Shown: piece after piece, positions 26,462-35,480 of the stretch | Position numbering within the stretch: position 1 is the stretch's first letter | Layout of the letters: each line of letters begins with the position of its first letter | DNA from: Solirubrobacteraceae bacterium | Lineage (GTDB): Bacteria > Actinomycetota > Thermoleophilia > Solirubrobacterales > Solirubrobacteraceae | Reading direction: 5' to 3' | Assembly: GCA_017882445.1 (NCBI GenBank) | Contig: JADGPK010000001.1 | Coordinates: 62,001 to 126,000 of the forward strand | Length of the DNA: 64,000 nt | Notes under the pieces: generated by a model | What the model was told of the DNA's origin: nothing | Seen by the model: the letters and a program-made list of their open reading frames with translations, nothing else | Databases searched by the model: none | Made by a program: the position numbers and the translations under genes

Positions 26462-27621
26462 GCGTCCCTCGCAAGCCGCACGCCGGCGAATATCTGGCGC
26501 CGCTGGGGTAGATCCCAGTTGCGGAACGTCGGTCCCGCGACGCGCGGGTGGGTCGCCCACGAGCCGCCGCGCAGCACGCGGTAGCCATCGCCGAAGAACA
26601 CCTGCGAGTACTCGCGGTAGGGGTATGCGATGAATCCGGGATAGCCCTCGAAATGGGACGCCGTCCACTCCCACACGCTTCCCAGCGCGGCGAGCTCATC
26701 GCCTGCCTCCCGGGTCCAGGTCGCCGCCTTCTCCCACTCTGCCTCGGTGGGCAGTCGCGCACGGTGCGCTCGCGCGAAGGCGTCGGCCTCGAACCAGGAG
26801 ACGTGGCAGACGGGGGCCTCGGGGTGTCCGGCCGCCACGTCTGGATGCTCGGAGATGTCGTACTCCTCCTTCCACGCCCAGCCCTCGTGTGACCACCACT
26901 CGCGGCGTTCGTAGCCGCCCCCCTCGCTGAAGCGCATCCAGCTCGCGTTGCTCACAGGGCGGCGCGCGATGCGGAAGGCGCCCACGTCGACCGTGTGGCG
27001 CGGGCGCTCGTTGTCGTACGCGAAACCCGTCGGTCGGGCACCCATCGAGAACGGGCCCGCGGCGATCCGCAGCCAACCCTCGGACGCCTGCGGCGGGTGA
27101 AGCGGAGGCTCTCCCGGCGGGAGCAGTCCGGCGATCGCCATCGTCTGGCGCATCGTCTCTGAGTGCTGGAGCTCGTGTCGCAGCACCATCTCGCACACCA
27201 GGCCGCTGGCCGATCTTCGATCGGTGGGCCGGCGCCGCTCGCCGATTCCCGCGCCGGCGATCGCCTCGAGGCCACGCTCTCGAACCGCCGCCATGTACGC
27301 GCGCGCGTCAGCCGGGCCCAGCGCCTCGATCTCCCCGCGGATCGCCCGCGGGGTCTCGAACGCGTCATATAGGCCGGACAGCTCCGGACGCAACAGGGGC
27401 AGGCGGCCGTGGCGATGCGACAGCCACAGGTCCTCGTAGGCGGCGATGTGACCGAGGTCCCAGACGAGTGGGCTCATGATCGGCGAGTGCACGCGCTCGA
27501 GCTGATCGTCGCTCAGCCCGGCGACGAGCTGCAGTGTGCGCTGGCGCGCCGCCTCCATCGCCAGGAGCACCTGCTCGACGTCCGGGGAGAGAGCGTTGGT
27601 CTTTACCGCGCGGGCTGCCAT
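26458..27621 (-). CDS. egtB: Hercynine oxygenase (ergothioneine sulfoxide synthase)
   Basis: Non-heme iron enzyme of 387 residues joining a thiol (gamma-glutamylcysteine or cysteine) to hercynine. The N-terminal DinB-like domain supplies the three iron ligands: H58 in WDLGHIA and H149/H153 in RHELQHSE. The C-terminal FGE-sulfatase/C-type-lectin-like domain (~190-385) has PVSNASWMRF, VCHVSWFEADAFA, RLPTEAEWEKAA, WEWTAS and RVLRGGSWAT. It is the first gene of the pair with egtD. The egtA and egtC genes of the mycobacterial cluster are not in the window, so the sulfur donor is uncertain. Its 84-base upstream gap holds an ACCAC/GTGGT hairpin. Confidence 0.95.
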   Translation of the reverse strand: MAARAVKTNALSPDVEQVLLAMEAARQRTLQLVAGLSDDQLERVHSPIMSPLVWDLGHIAAYEDLWLSHRHGRLPLLRPELSGLYDAFETPRAIRGEIEALGPADARAYMAAVRERGLEAIAGAGIGERRRPTDRRSASGLVCEMVLRHELQHSETMRQTMAIAGLLPPGEPPLHPPQASEGWLRIAAGPFSMGARPTGFAYDNERPRHTVDVGAFRIARRPVSNASWMRFSEGGGYERREWWSHEGWAWKEEYDISEHPDVAAGHPEAPVCHVSWFEADAFARAHRARLPTEAEWEKAATWTREAGDELAALGSVWEWTASHFEGYPGFIAYPYREYSQVFFGDGYRVLRGGSWATHPRVAGPTFRNWDLPQRRQIFAGVRLARDA

Positions 27622-27705
27622 GACTGGCTGTGCTGCACCACTCTAGTAGGTGGTCCTCCCCGGGCTCGAGTCCTGGCACCCTCACAGCGGGACGGTCGCG
27701 CGGCG

Positions 27706-28302
27706 CTAGAGCGCGCCGGTTTCGTTCCAGTGGGCGAGGATCGGCACGCTGTGCTCGTGACCGAGCAGGCAGATCGCCCCCGTCGACAGACCCAGCCCGC
27801 CTCCCTTCTCGGGCGCGAGACCGATCCAGCGGGCGCCGAGCACGCGCAGCAGGTGCCCGTGTGAGAAGACCGCCGCAGCCCCTGCGAGCCCGCGGAGCTC
27901 TGCGATCACGCGGTCGGCTCGTGCGCCGACGTCGGCCGCGCTCTCTCCGCCCGGGCAGCCGTCGCGCCACAGGCTCCAGTCGGCTCGTTCACTCTCGATC
28001 TCCGAGGTGGTCAGCCCCTCATACGCGCCGTAGTCCCACTCGAGCAGATCCGTGCGCACCCGAGCCTGCGCGCCCAGCCCGCACAGCTCACAGGTTTCGC
28101 GAGCTCGAGCGGACGGGCTGACCAGCACGAGCTCGAATTTCCACCCGAGGAGTCGCGCGGCCAGCGCCACCGCGGCGGAACGTCCGCGGTCGGTGAGCGG
28201 GATGTCGATACGGCCGGTGTGGCGGCCGCCGCGGCTCCACTCGGTCTCTGCATGGCGAACGAGCACGATCCCCTCGGCGTTCGCGCTGTCCGCTGTGGTC
28301 AT
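27706..28302 (-). CDS. Histidine-phosphatase (phosphoglycerate-mutase-like) protein
   Basis: Protein of 198 residues. LVRHAETEWSRGGRHTGRIDIPLTDRG (in pieces, ~14-40) has the RHG-type catalytic motif RHA with nucleophile His; SPSARARETCEL, LLEWDYGAYEGLT and VFSHGHLLRVLGARW supply the other conserved residues, the last with the second catalytic His. It is most likely a small-molecule phosphatase or cofactor-dependent mutase. It is the last gene of the pentose-phosphate operon, its ATG overlapping the pgl stop by four bases, which suggests a sugar-phosphate substrate. The exact substrate is unknown. Confidence 0.85.
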   Translation of the reverse strand: MTTADSANAEGIVLVRHAETEWSRGGRHTGRIDIPLTDRGRSAAVALAARLLGWKFELVLVSPSARARETCELCGLGAQARVRTDLLEWDYGAYEGLTTSEIESERADWSLWRDGCPGGESAADVGARADRVIAELRGLAGAAAVFSHGHLLRVLGARWIGLAPEKGGGLGLSTGAICLLGHEHSVPILAHWNETGAL

Positions 28303-29021
28303 GGCAGCGGACCATCCGGTGCGGCCGCGTCGTCCACGATGACGGTCAGCCGCTCGCGCCTGAGCAGGCTCGCCGGGACGTGGCGGCTTCGTTCGGCGAG
28401 CATCGCGCTGACCGCGTCCGCCTTGCCGGCCCCCGTGGCCAGCAGCAGGCAGCCGCGGGCGGAGCGCAGCGCGGCGAGGCTCAGGGTGATCCGCTCGGGC
28501 GGCGGCTTGGGCGATTCGCAGACGCCGAGGCAGACCTCGCCCTCGCCCGCGTCGAGGGTCGCGGCACCCGGGAACAGGGAGGCGACGTGCCCGTCCGGGC
28601 CGATGCCCAGCACGACGAGATCGAGCACCGGCAGACCGCCGTCCTCGGTGGGCAGGTGCTCGCACAGCTCGCGCGCGTAACGGAGCGCACCCTCGCCAGG
28701 GCCGAGCTCCCCCCGCATGCGGTGGACCCGTTCGGGGGCGATGCCCGCCGGCGCCAACAGCGTCGCGGCGGCGAGCCGGTAGTTGCTCTCCTCGGCATCC
28801 GGTGGGACGCAGCGCTCGTCGGCGAACCACACCTCCGCGCCGATCCAGTCGGCCGGTTCGGCGGCGAGCAGTTCGTAGGTGCGTCCGGGGGTCGTGCCGC
28901 CGCTGAGCGCAACGTGGGCCACTCCTCGCTGCTCGCGCGCTCGGTGCAGCTCGCGCACGACGTGCGCGGCCGCCCTGGCCGCGACCGTCTCGGCATCGAG
29001 GCAGGTGGTCAGGCGCGTCAC
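28299..29021 (-). CDS. pgl: 6-phosphogluconolactonase
   Basis: Protein of 240 residues of the NagB/DevB-like family. ALSGGTTPGRTYELLA (~38-53), VWFADERCVPPDAEESNYRLA in pieces (~64-84) and LDLVVLGIGPDGHVASLFPG (~134-153) are the three signature motifs. It hydrolyses 6-phosphogluconolactone between glucose-6-phosphate dehydrogenase and 6-phosphogluconate dehydrogenase, both encoded in this operon. It starts with GTG at 29021, overlapping the opcA stop (GTGA). Confidence 0.95.
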   Translation of the reverse strand: MTRLTTCLDAETVAARAAAHVVRELHRAREQRGVAHVALSGGTTPGRTYELLAAEPADWIGAEVWFADERCVPPDAEESNYRLAAATLLAPAGIAPERVHRMRGELGPGEGALRYARELCEHLPTEDGGLPVLDLVVLGIGPDGHVASLFPGAATLDAGEGEVCLGVCESPKPPPERITLSLAALRSARGCLLLATGAGKADAVSAMLAERSRHVPASLLRRERLTVIVDDAAAPDGPLP

Positions 29022-30079
29022 GAGGTCATCGCGCGAGCGGCCTTCAGCGCGGGGACATAGGTGGGATCACGCAGCAGGGCCTGGCGGATGCCCTCGCCGA
29101 GCACGCCGGTCTCGCCGCGGGAGGCGCCGGGGATCGTCCACTCGCGCTCCTCGCCCGCTGCGTCACGGGCGCGGGCGCGCAGGCCGCCCGGCCCGCGGTC
29201 CAGTCTCAGCCGCCGACCACAGGACGTCTCGAGCGTGAGGCCCTCCAGGCCGCGCACCTGCAGCTCGGGCGCCGCCTCCAGGCGCAGCGTCACGTCCTGC
29301 CCGCCTGCGCGGGCCTCACCGACGAGTGCGTCACCGTGGGCGATCAGGCGGCCGACCTGCCAATCCAGGCGCGAGGCGAGCCAGCCGATGAACAGCATCG
29401 CGGCGACGGTCGAGTCTGGATGGTGGCGGACGGTGACGTTGGTGATCGCGCGCAGCTCCAGACGCATCGGCGGGGGGTCGAACGTCGCCGCCACCCGCTC
29501 CCGCCAGGGGGTGGAGCGCAGCCACGCCAGGTCCACCACGTAGGCCTCCCCGCTGAGCGCGCAGGCACGGTCGAGCGCGTCGCGCGGCACCGGCTCATCG
29601 ACCGAGTCCACGAGGACCGCCTGGGAGAGCGCCAGCAGCTCCGAGACGGCGTCGTGGTGGCCGTGCGGGGACCACAGCAGCGTGGGTATGTCGCTGACCA
29701 CCAGCGGGGCGGTGATCGTGAGCAGGTCGTCGAGGTGGTGCTCGCCCAGTTCCACCACCACCGTCTCGCGCAGCAGCGAGAGCCCGCCCGCCTCGGGGTC
29801 CTCTTCGGAGGCGATCGTCACGCGTGCGTCGAGGCGCTCGCGGAGCGGCTCGTGGGCGAGCACGACTAGGCGCGAGGCGTGGTAGCGCCCCACCCCGCGC
29901 AGGCGGTTGGCGATCTCGCCGGTCCATTGGCGATCGACGAACACGATCATGTTCAGCACCCGTGCCGGCACGAACTTGTCGTTTTCGGCGTGGCGCTCGA
30001 CCAGCAGCTCGCGCAGCGCGGCTTCGATCGCGTCGGGTGTGGTGCCCTGCCCGCTCCAGACCGCCTCTCTCCTGGGCAT
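29018..30079 (-). CDS. opcA: Glucose-6-phosphate dehydrogenase assembly protein OpcA
   Basis: Protein of 353 residues, usual for OpcA, which in cyanobacteria and actinobacteria binds and activates glucose-6-phosphate dehydrogenase. Features include RVLNMIVFVD near 41-50, VVELGEHHLDDLLTITAPLVVSDIPTLLW in pieces (~108-136), and WLRSTPWRERVA with NVTVRHHPDS in the middle. Its ATG shares one base with the zwf stop, and its stop overlaps pgl. The position between zwf and pgl is the classical actinobacterial order and supports the call. Confidence 0.95.
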   Translation of the reverse strand: MPRREAVWSGQGTTPDAIEAALRELLVERHAENDKFVPARVLNMIVFVDRQWTGEIANRLRGVGRYHASRLVVLAHEPLRERLDARVTIASEEDPEAGGLSLLRETVVVELGEHHLDDLLTITAPLVVSDIPTLLWSPHGHHDAVSELLALSQAVLVDSVDEPVPRDALDRACALSGEAYVVDLAWLRSTPWRERVAATFDPPPMRLELRAITNVTVRHHPDSTVAAMLFIGWLASRLDWQVGRLIAHGDALVGEARAGGQDVTLRLEAAPELQVRGLEGLTLETSCGRRLRLDRGPGGLRARARDAAGEEREWTIPGASRGETGVLGEGIRQALLRDPTYVPALKAARAMTS

Positions 30080-31629
30080 CAGATCGCGCGCCAGCGATCG
30101 CCGTCGCGCAGCAGGCCGTCAGCCTCCTTGGGGCCCTGGGAGCCGGACTCGTAGATGGCCAGCGGGCCGGGCGCCTGGGTCCAGGCGGAGACGATCGGAT
30201 CGCAGATGCGCCACTGCGCCTCGACCTCGTCGTTACGCGTGAACAGCGTGGCGTCGCCACGCATGGCGTCGGTGATCAACCGCTCGTAGGCCTCCGGAGA
30301 CTGCGAGAGGAACGCCGTGCCGTAGAGGAACTCCATGTTGACCGGGCGGATGATCATGCGGGTGCCGGGGATCTTCGCCCCGAGCCTCAGGGAGACGCCC
30401 TCGTTGGGCTGCAGCGTCAGGACGAGCTGGTTGGGCTGCACGCCCAGCGACCCGTCCTGGCTGAACGCGAGGTGGGGGACCGGCTTGAGCGTGACGGCGA
30501 TCTCGGTGACCTTGCGCGCCAGACGCTTGCCGGTACGCAGGTAGAAGGGCACGCCGGCCCAGCGCCAGTTCTCGACCTCCACGCGCAGGGCGGCGTAGGT
30601 CTCGGTGTTCGAGTCCTCAGGGACGCCCTCCTCTTCCAGATATCCGGGCACGTCCTCGCCGCCTGAGTGACCGGCGGCGTATTGGGCGCGCATCGACATC
30701 TCGGGGATCTCCTCGGCGGTCGGCTGGGGGATCGCCTGCAGAACCTTGACCTTCTCGTTGCGGACCTCTTCGGCCGTGAAGCTCACCGGCGGCTCCATCG
30801 CCACGTGGCAGAGCAGCTGCAGCATGTGGTTCTGGATCAGGTCGCGCAGCGCACCGGCGTGGTCGTAGTAGTCGGCGCGCGCGCCGATGCCGAGATCCTC
30901 GGCGGCGGTGATCTGGACGGAGTCGATGAAGTTGCGGTTCCACAGCGGCTCGAACATGCCGTTGGCGAACCGGAAGGCCATCATGTTCTGGACGGTCTCC
31001 TTGCCCAGGTAGTGGTCGATGCGGAAGACCTGCGTCTCCTGGAAGATCGACAGCACCCGACGGTTGAGCTCCCTGGCCTCCTCGAGCGTCGTCCCGAAGG
31101 GCTTCTCGATGATCAGCCTGACCTGCGCGTTCTCGTGGCGAGCGAGTTGGGAGCGCCCGAGGGCCTCGACGATTACGGGGAAGAAGCCGGGGGCGGTCGA
31201 AAGGTAGAAGGCGCGGTTGAGCGGCACGCCGGCCGCCTTCTCGAAGTCGTCGATCACCCGTCCCAGCTCGGCGTAGACGGAATCCTGATCAAACGTCCCC
31301 GGTATGTACTTGACGTTGGCGAGCAGACTGGTGAGCACCTGCTCGTCGGGCTTGCGCCGGGAGAAGCGCCGGATCGCCTCCTCACACTCCGCGCGGTAGT
31401 CCTCGTGCGCTTTTTCTTTGCGCGAGACGCCCACCAGGTGGAAGCGCTCGGGCAGGGCGCCCTCGTGCGCGAGGTTGTACAGCGCCGGCAGCAGTTTGCG
31501 CCTGGCCAGGTCACCCGTGGCGCCGAAGATGACGAGCGTGGTCGGCGCCACCGGCAGGCGCTCGAGGCCCGCGGTCAGCGGGTTCTCGGGCTGGATCTGA
31601 CCGGTTGGACGACCAGCTGCGACCGCCAC
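30079..31629 (-). CDS. zwf: Glucose-6-phosphate 1-dehydrogenase
   Basis: Protein of 516 residues. IFGATGDLARRKLLPALYNL (~34-53) is the coenzyme fold, EKPFGT (~180) and the substrate motif RIDHYLGKE (~206-214, catalytic His close by) are intact, and NRNFIDSVQITAAED follows. It oxidises glucose-6-phosphate, making NADPH (F420- or NAD-use not excluded). The frame is open to an ATG at 31743, but that start would lie inside gnd. The GTG at 31629, one base after the gnd stop, gives the standard length. Confidence 0.95.
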   Translation of the reverse strand: MAVAAGRPTGQIQPENPLTAGLERLPVAPTTLVIFGATGDLARRKLLPALYNLAHEGALPERFHLVGVSRKEKAHEDYRAECEEAIRRFSRRKPDEQVLTSLLANVKYIPGTFDQDSVYAELGRVIDDFEKAAGVPLNRAFYLSTAPGFFPVIVEALGRSQLARHENAQVRLIIEKPFGTTLEEARELNRRVLSIFQETQVFRIDHYLGKETVQNMMAFRFANGMFEPLWNRNFIDSVQITAAEDLGIGARADYYDHAGALRDLIQNHMLQLLCHVAMEPPVSFTAEEVRNEKVKVLQAIPQPTAEEIPEMSMRAQYAAGHSGGEDVPGYLEEEGVPEDSNTETYAALRVEVENWRWAGVPFYLRTGKRLARKVTEIAVTLKPVPHLAFSQDGSLGVQPNQLVLTLQPNEGVSLRLGAKIPGTRMIIRPVNMEFLYGTAFLSQSPEAYERLITDAMRGDATLFTRNDEVEAQWRICDPIVSAWTQAPGPLAIYESGSQGPKEADGLLRDGDRWRAI

Positions 31630-31630
31630 G

Positions 31631-32656
31631 TCAGCCGCCTCCGCGCCGCCGGCCGGCCTTGGCCGCCGCGCCGCCGCCTGCCTTAGCGTCCGTGCCGGGC
31701 ACCTTCGTGGCCGTGGCCGGCGCGCTCTTGACGGCGTGACCACCGAACTGGTTGCGCAGGGCGGCCAGGACCCGATCGGCGAAGTCGCCGTTGCCGCGCG
31801 AGCGCAAGCGCGCGTACAGCGACGCGGTGATCACCGGCGTGGGCACGTCGTGGGCGGTTGCGTCCTCGATCGTCCAGCGTCCCTCGCCGGAGTCCTCGGT
31901 GAATCCCTCGATCGCTTCGAGCTCGTTGCCGTCCGCCTCGAATGCGCGGGCGGCCAGTTCGCACAGCCACGAGCGCACCACCGAGCCCTGACCCCACAGG
32001 TGTGCGATCTTGGCGTTGTCGAGCTCGTACTCGCACTTGTCGAACACGTCGAAGCCCTCCGCGTAGGCCTGCATCAGGCCGTACTCGACGCCGTTGTGGA
32101 CCATCTTCACGTAGTGCCCCGCCCCGGTCGGGCCGAATCGCAGCCAGCCTCGGGGGCCGATCGCCGCGCGGCTCTGCTCGTTCGTCTGCGGAGCGAGCAC
32201 GTCGAGGATCGGCGACAGCCTCTTGACCGCTTTCTGAGGGCCGCCGACCATCATGCAGTAGCCCACCTCCAGGCCCCACACGCCGCCTGAGACGCCCACG
32301 TCGACGTAGTCGATGCCACTGCTCTTGAGCTGTTCGGAGCGGCGCTTGTCGTCGGTCCATCGCGAGTTGCCGCCGTCGACGATCATGTCACCGCGGTCGA
32401 GCAGCTTCGCGAGCTTCTCGACCGTCTCCTGGGTGGGCTTGCCGGCGGGCACCATGATCCACACGATCCGCGGCGGACTCAGCTGCCTGACGAGGTCCTT
32501 CAGAGAGCTCGCGCCGGTCGCCCCGCGCTTGACCGCCTGCCTGATCGCCTTCTCGTCGAAGTCGAACGCGACGACCGCGTGCTCGGAGTCGCGGCGAATG
32601 CGGTGAACCATGTTCCCGCCCATCTTGCCCAGCCCGACGAAACCGATCTGCGTCAC
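31631..32656 (-). CDS. gnd: 6-phosphogluconate dehydrogenase (decarboxylating), short form
   Basis: Protein of 341 residues of the short YqeC-like class. Nucleotide-binding motif GFVGLGKMGGNM (5-16), IVDGGNSRWTDDKRR (~92-106), VDVGVSGGVWGLEVGYCMMVGG in pieces (~118-139), catalytic-lysine motif GAGHYVKMVHNGVEYG (~178-193) and EGFTEDSGEGRWT. It makes ribulose-5-phosphate, CO2 and NAD(P)H. Residues ~307-341 form an odd Ala/Lys/Gly tail ending RRRGGG beyond the usual ~300-residue protein. It starts with GTG at 32656, overlapping the pgi stop. Confidence 0.95.
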   Translation of the reverse strand: MTQIGFVGLGKMGGNMVHRIRRDSEHAVVAFDFDEKAIRQAVKRGATGASSLKDLVRQLSPPRIVWIMVPAGKPTQETVEKLAKLLDRGDMIVDGGNSRWTDDKRRSEQLKSSGIDYVDVGVSGGVWGLEVGYCMMVGGPQKAVKRLSPILDVLAPQTNEQSRAAIGPRGWLRFGPTGAGHYVKMVHNGVEYGLMQAYAEGFDVFDKCEYELDNAKIAHLWGQGSVVRSWLCELAARAFEADGNELEAIEGFTEDSGEGRWTIEDATAHDVPTPVITASLYARLRSRGNGDFADRVLAALRNQFGGHAVKSAPATATKVPGTDAKAGGGAAAKAGRRRGGG

Positions 32657-34320
32657 CTTGGCTCCTTGATCCTCGCGGTCAGAGCGCGCAGCGCGCTCAC
32701 GGGGTCCTCGCCCTGCAGGCGTACACGCTCGGCTGGTAGGCCGAGCTCGCGCAGCGTGTTCAGATCGCCGATCGCCTGCGCGTTCTTGAGCGTCGTGAAC
32801 GTGTACGGCGCGTCCGGAATCTTCACGTCCGAGGAGCCGTCGTGCAGCAGTTGCAGGAAGCGCCCGGTCCTGGGCCCGCCCTTGTGGAACTGGCCGGTCG
32901 AGTGCAGGAAGCGCGGGCCGTATCCGAACGTGGTCGTCGCCCTCGTCGCGGCGCGGACCGCCGTACGCAGCTCGGCTGCGGCCTGGTCGAACTCGAGCGA
33001 GGGCTGTGCGTAGGCCATGATCGCGACGTAGTCCGGGGGCCTGGCATCGAGCAGCAGCGAGCGGAGGGCGGCCTCGTCGGCGTCATGCACCGCAGGGAGC
33101 TCGTGGCTGGCTTCGTAGTCGGCGAGCACATGCTTGGTCGCGTCCTTCGCCTGCTGGACGTTGGGTTGGTCGAACGGGTTGATCTCGAGACCCCAGCCGG
33201 CGACCGCCACGGCGAGCTCCCAGAGCAGGAACACCCTGCCGAGGTCCGAGGGGCCACGGGTGGGCATCGTGATCAGCGGATGTCCGGCGTCCGCGAGCTC
33301 GAGCGCGCGGGCAGCGAGCGCGGGGTCGGGCGCCACCAGGTCGGGCAGGTAGGCGAACACGCGATCCTCGCCGTATGAGTCCGGCTCGCCCACAGGCTCC
33401 TCGGCGACCGGCAGGATGCCCCTGCCGTGCTTGCCGGTCGACTCGGCGACGAGCTGCTCGAGCCACAGCCCAAGGCCCGGGAGCGACTCGGCGATCAGGA
33501 ACGTGAGCTTGTCGCGCCCGCAGCCGGCGAGCGCGCTCAGCGCCGCGCCGAGCCACACGGCAGCGGTGTGCTCGGATGGTCCGGCGGGGCTCCCGGCGTC
33601 GGGAACGATCGAGATGTCAGTCCGCCAGGCCGAGGCGGCGCCCTCCAGCAGCGCGCGGACGTCCACGCCCATCAGTGCGCCCGGCACGACGCCGAACGGG
33701 GAGAGCGCGCTGTAGCGCCCGCCGATGTCCGGATCGCCGAGGAATGTTCGCCTGAAGGCACGCCGCTCGGCGAGCTCGGCAAGACCCGAACCCGGGTCGG
33801 TGATCGCGATGAAGCTCGCCCCCTCGCCGGCCAGCTGGCCGTAGAAGTGCGCGAACAGCGACAGCGGCTCGATCGTCCCCCCCGACTTCGAGGAGACGAT
33901 GAACAGGGTGCGCTTCAGCTCGACCGCACGCTGTACAGCGCGGATCGTCGCGGCGTCGGTCGAGTCCAGCACGTGCAGCCGCGGACGCTCCGCGCGCCGG
34001 CAGAACGAGCGGCGCAGGACCTCGGGCGCGAGCGAGGAGCCGCCCATGCCGAGCAGCACAACGTCCTCGTAGCCATCGTCTCGCACCTGCGCGGCGAATG
34101 CCTCGATCGCGTCCAGCTCCCCGAGCATCCGCTCGGCGATCGTCAGCCAGCCGACGCGGTCGGCTATCTCGGGCGTACCGGGCTCGCCCCACAGCGTGGC
34201 GTCGCCCGCGCGCAGCCGCTCCGCCACGCGCGCCTGCGCCGCGAGCGTGAGCCGGTCCTCGATCTGCGGGCGCATCGAAGCGGGGATGCGGGCCTCGACG
34301 ATCGGGGTCTGCTCGCTCAC
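32653..34320 (-). CDS. pgi: Glucose-6-phosphate isomerase
   Basis: Protein of 555 residues. LLGMGGSSLAPEV (~89-101), the phosphate-binding FIVSSKSGGTIEP (~140-152), GGRYSALSPFGVVP (~205-218) and WGLEINPFDQPNVQQAK (~378-394) mark the phosphoglucose isomerase fold, in the divergent form that in some Actinobacteria is fused to transaldolase. Here no transaldolase domain is attached. It interconverts glucose-6- and fructose-6-phosphate at the entry of the operon. The GTG at 34320 is chosen over the ATG at 34371 since the conserved region begins soon after. It is divergent from glpX. Confidence 0.9.
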   Translation of the reverse strand: MSEQTPIVEARIPASMRPQIEDRLTLAAQARVAERLRAGDATLWGEPGTPEIADRVGWLTIAERMLGELDAIEAFAAQVRDDGYEDVVLLGMGGSSLAPEVLRRSFCRRAERPRLHVLDSTDAATIRAVQRAVELKRTLFIVSSKSGGTIEPLSLFAHFYGQLAGEGASFIAITDPGSGLAELAERRAFRRTFLGDPDIGGRYSALSPFGVVPGALMGVDVRALLEGAASAWRTDISIVPDAGSPAGPSEHTAAVWLGAALSALAGCGRDKLTFLIAESLPGLGLWLEQLVAESTGKHGRGILPVAEEPVGEPDSYGEDRVFAYLPDLVAPDPALAARALELADAGHPLITMPTRGPSDLGRVFLLWELAVAVAGWGLEINPFDQPNVQQAKDATKHVLADYEASHELPAVHDADEAALRSLLLDARPPDYVAIMAYAQPSLEFDQAAAELRTAVRAATRATTTFGYGPRFLHSTGQFHKGGPRTGRFLQLLHDGSSDVKIPDAPYTFTTLKNAQAIGDLNTLRELGLPAERVRLQGEDPVSALRALTARIKEPR

Positions 34321-34453
34321 GCCACGATCGTAGTGACCAGGGCGCTGGTATAGGTTTCCAAGCCCGCCCACGCATGCCCGGTCAAAGCTGCGTCGCGACC
34401 GCAGGTGCGAGTGTCATGCGTGAACCGGCGACATCACCTCCCTGGGAGACACC

Positions 34454-35455
34454 GTGAACTCAGACCCATCCCGCCAGCTGCCCGACCGCAACCTCGCGCT
34501 GGAGCTTGTCCGTGTCACCGAGGCGGCTGCGCTTGCCGCCGCGCCGCTGGTCGGCATGGGTGACAAGGAGGCGGCCGACCAGGCCGCGGTCGACGGCATG
34601 CGCCACATGCTGCACTCCATCCGCATGGACGGCATCGTGGTCATCGGTGAGGGCGAGAAGGACGAAGCGCCGATGCTCTACAACGGCGAGCGGATCGGCG
34701 ACGGCTCGCCGCCACTCGTGGACATCGCGGTCGACCCGCTGGAGGGGACGACGCTGGCGGCGCACGGCATGCCGAGTGCGCTGGCCGTGATCGCGCTGTC
34801 GGCCCGCGGAACGATGTTCGATCCAGGGCCGTGCGTCTACATGGAGAAGATGGCCGGGGCCCCGGAGATCGCCGACCTGCTCGACCTCGACCGCCCGCTC
34901 GGCGAGACCGTCAAGCTCGTCGCCGAGCGGAAGGGCTCTCGCGTCAGCGACGTGATGGTCGTGGTGCTCGACCGTCCGCGCCACGAGGAGGGGATCGCCG
35001 CGATCCGTGCGGCCGGTGGGCGCGTGCGCCTGATCGCCCACGGCGACGTCTCGGCTGCGTTGCTCGCGGTCACAGAGCGCTCCTCGGTCGACCTGCTGTG
35101 GGGCATCGGCGGCACGCCCGAGGGAGTCATCTCGGCCGCGGCCGTGAAGTGCCTCGGCGGGCAGCTGCTCGGCCGACTCTGGCCGCGAGACGATGCCGAG
35201 CGCACCGCCGCGTTGGAGGCCGGCTACGAGCTCGAACGGGTGCTCGATCGCGACGACCTGGTCAGCGGCAATGACGTCTTCTTCTCTGCCACCGGCATCA
35301 CCGACGGGGACGTCCTGCAGGGCGTGCGCTACCCGAGCGCCGGAGGAGCGACCACCGAGTCGCTGGTGACCCGCTCGCGATCGGGGACGATCAGGCGTAT
35401 CAGGGCCACGCACGACCGTGCGAAGCTCCGTGCGGTCGGCGGCGAAGCGAACTAG
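34454..35455 (+). CDS. glpX: Class II fructose-1,6-bisphosphatase
   Basis: Protein of 333 residues. Metal and substrate motifs of GlpX are clear: GMGDKEAADQAAVDGMR (~35-51), IVVIGEGEKDEAPMLYNGE in pieces (~61-80), DIAVDPLEGTT (~90-100), GDVSAAL (~196) and LLWGIGGTPEGVISAAA. It converts fructose-1,6-bisphosphate to fructose-6-phosphate in gluconeogenesis, feeding the isomerase/pentose-phosphate operon transcribed from the other side of a 133-base gap. It starts with GTG; GGGAG lies 7 bases upstream. Confidence 0.96.
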   Translation: MNSDPSRQLPDRNLALELVRVTEAAALAAAPLVGMGDKEAADQAAVDGMRHMLHSIRMDGIVVIGEGEKDEAPMLYNGERIGDGSPPLVDIAVDPLEGTTLAAHGMPSALAVIALSARGTMFDPGPCVYMEKMAGAPEIADLLDLDRPLGETVKLVAERKGSRVSDVMVVVLDRPRHEEGIAAIRAAGGRVRLIAHGDVSAALLAVTERSSVDLLWGIGGTPEGVISAAAVKCLGGQLLGRLWPRDDAERTAALEAGYELERVLDRDDLVSGNDVFFSATGITDGDVLQGVRYPSAGGATTESLVTRSRSGTIRRIRATHDRAKLRAVGGEAN

Positions 35456-35480
35456 CGCCGCCCGGCCCCGGCGTCTGAGC

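Noticed and set aside
27600..27690. tRNA-like pattern on the plus strand (ACCAC/GTGGT stem and CCGGG CTCGAGT CCTGG resembling a T arm)
   Set aside because: Anticodon loop has eight bases, the T loop begins CTC instead of TTC, acceptor arms do not pair, and it overlaps the egtB start.
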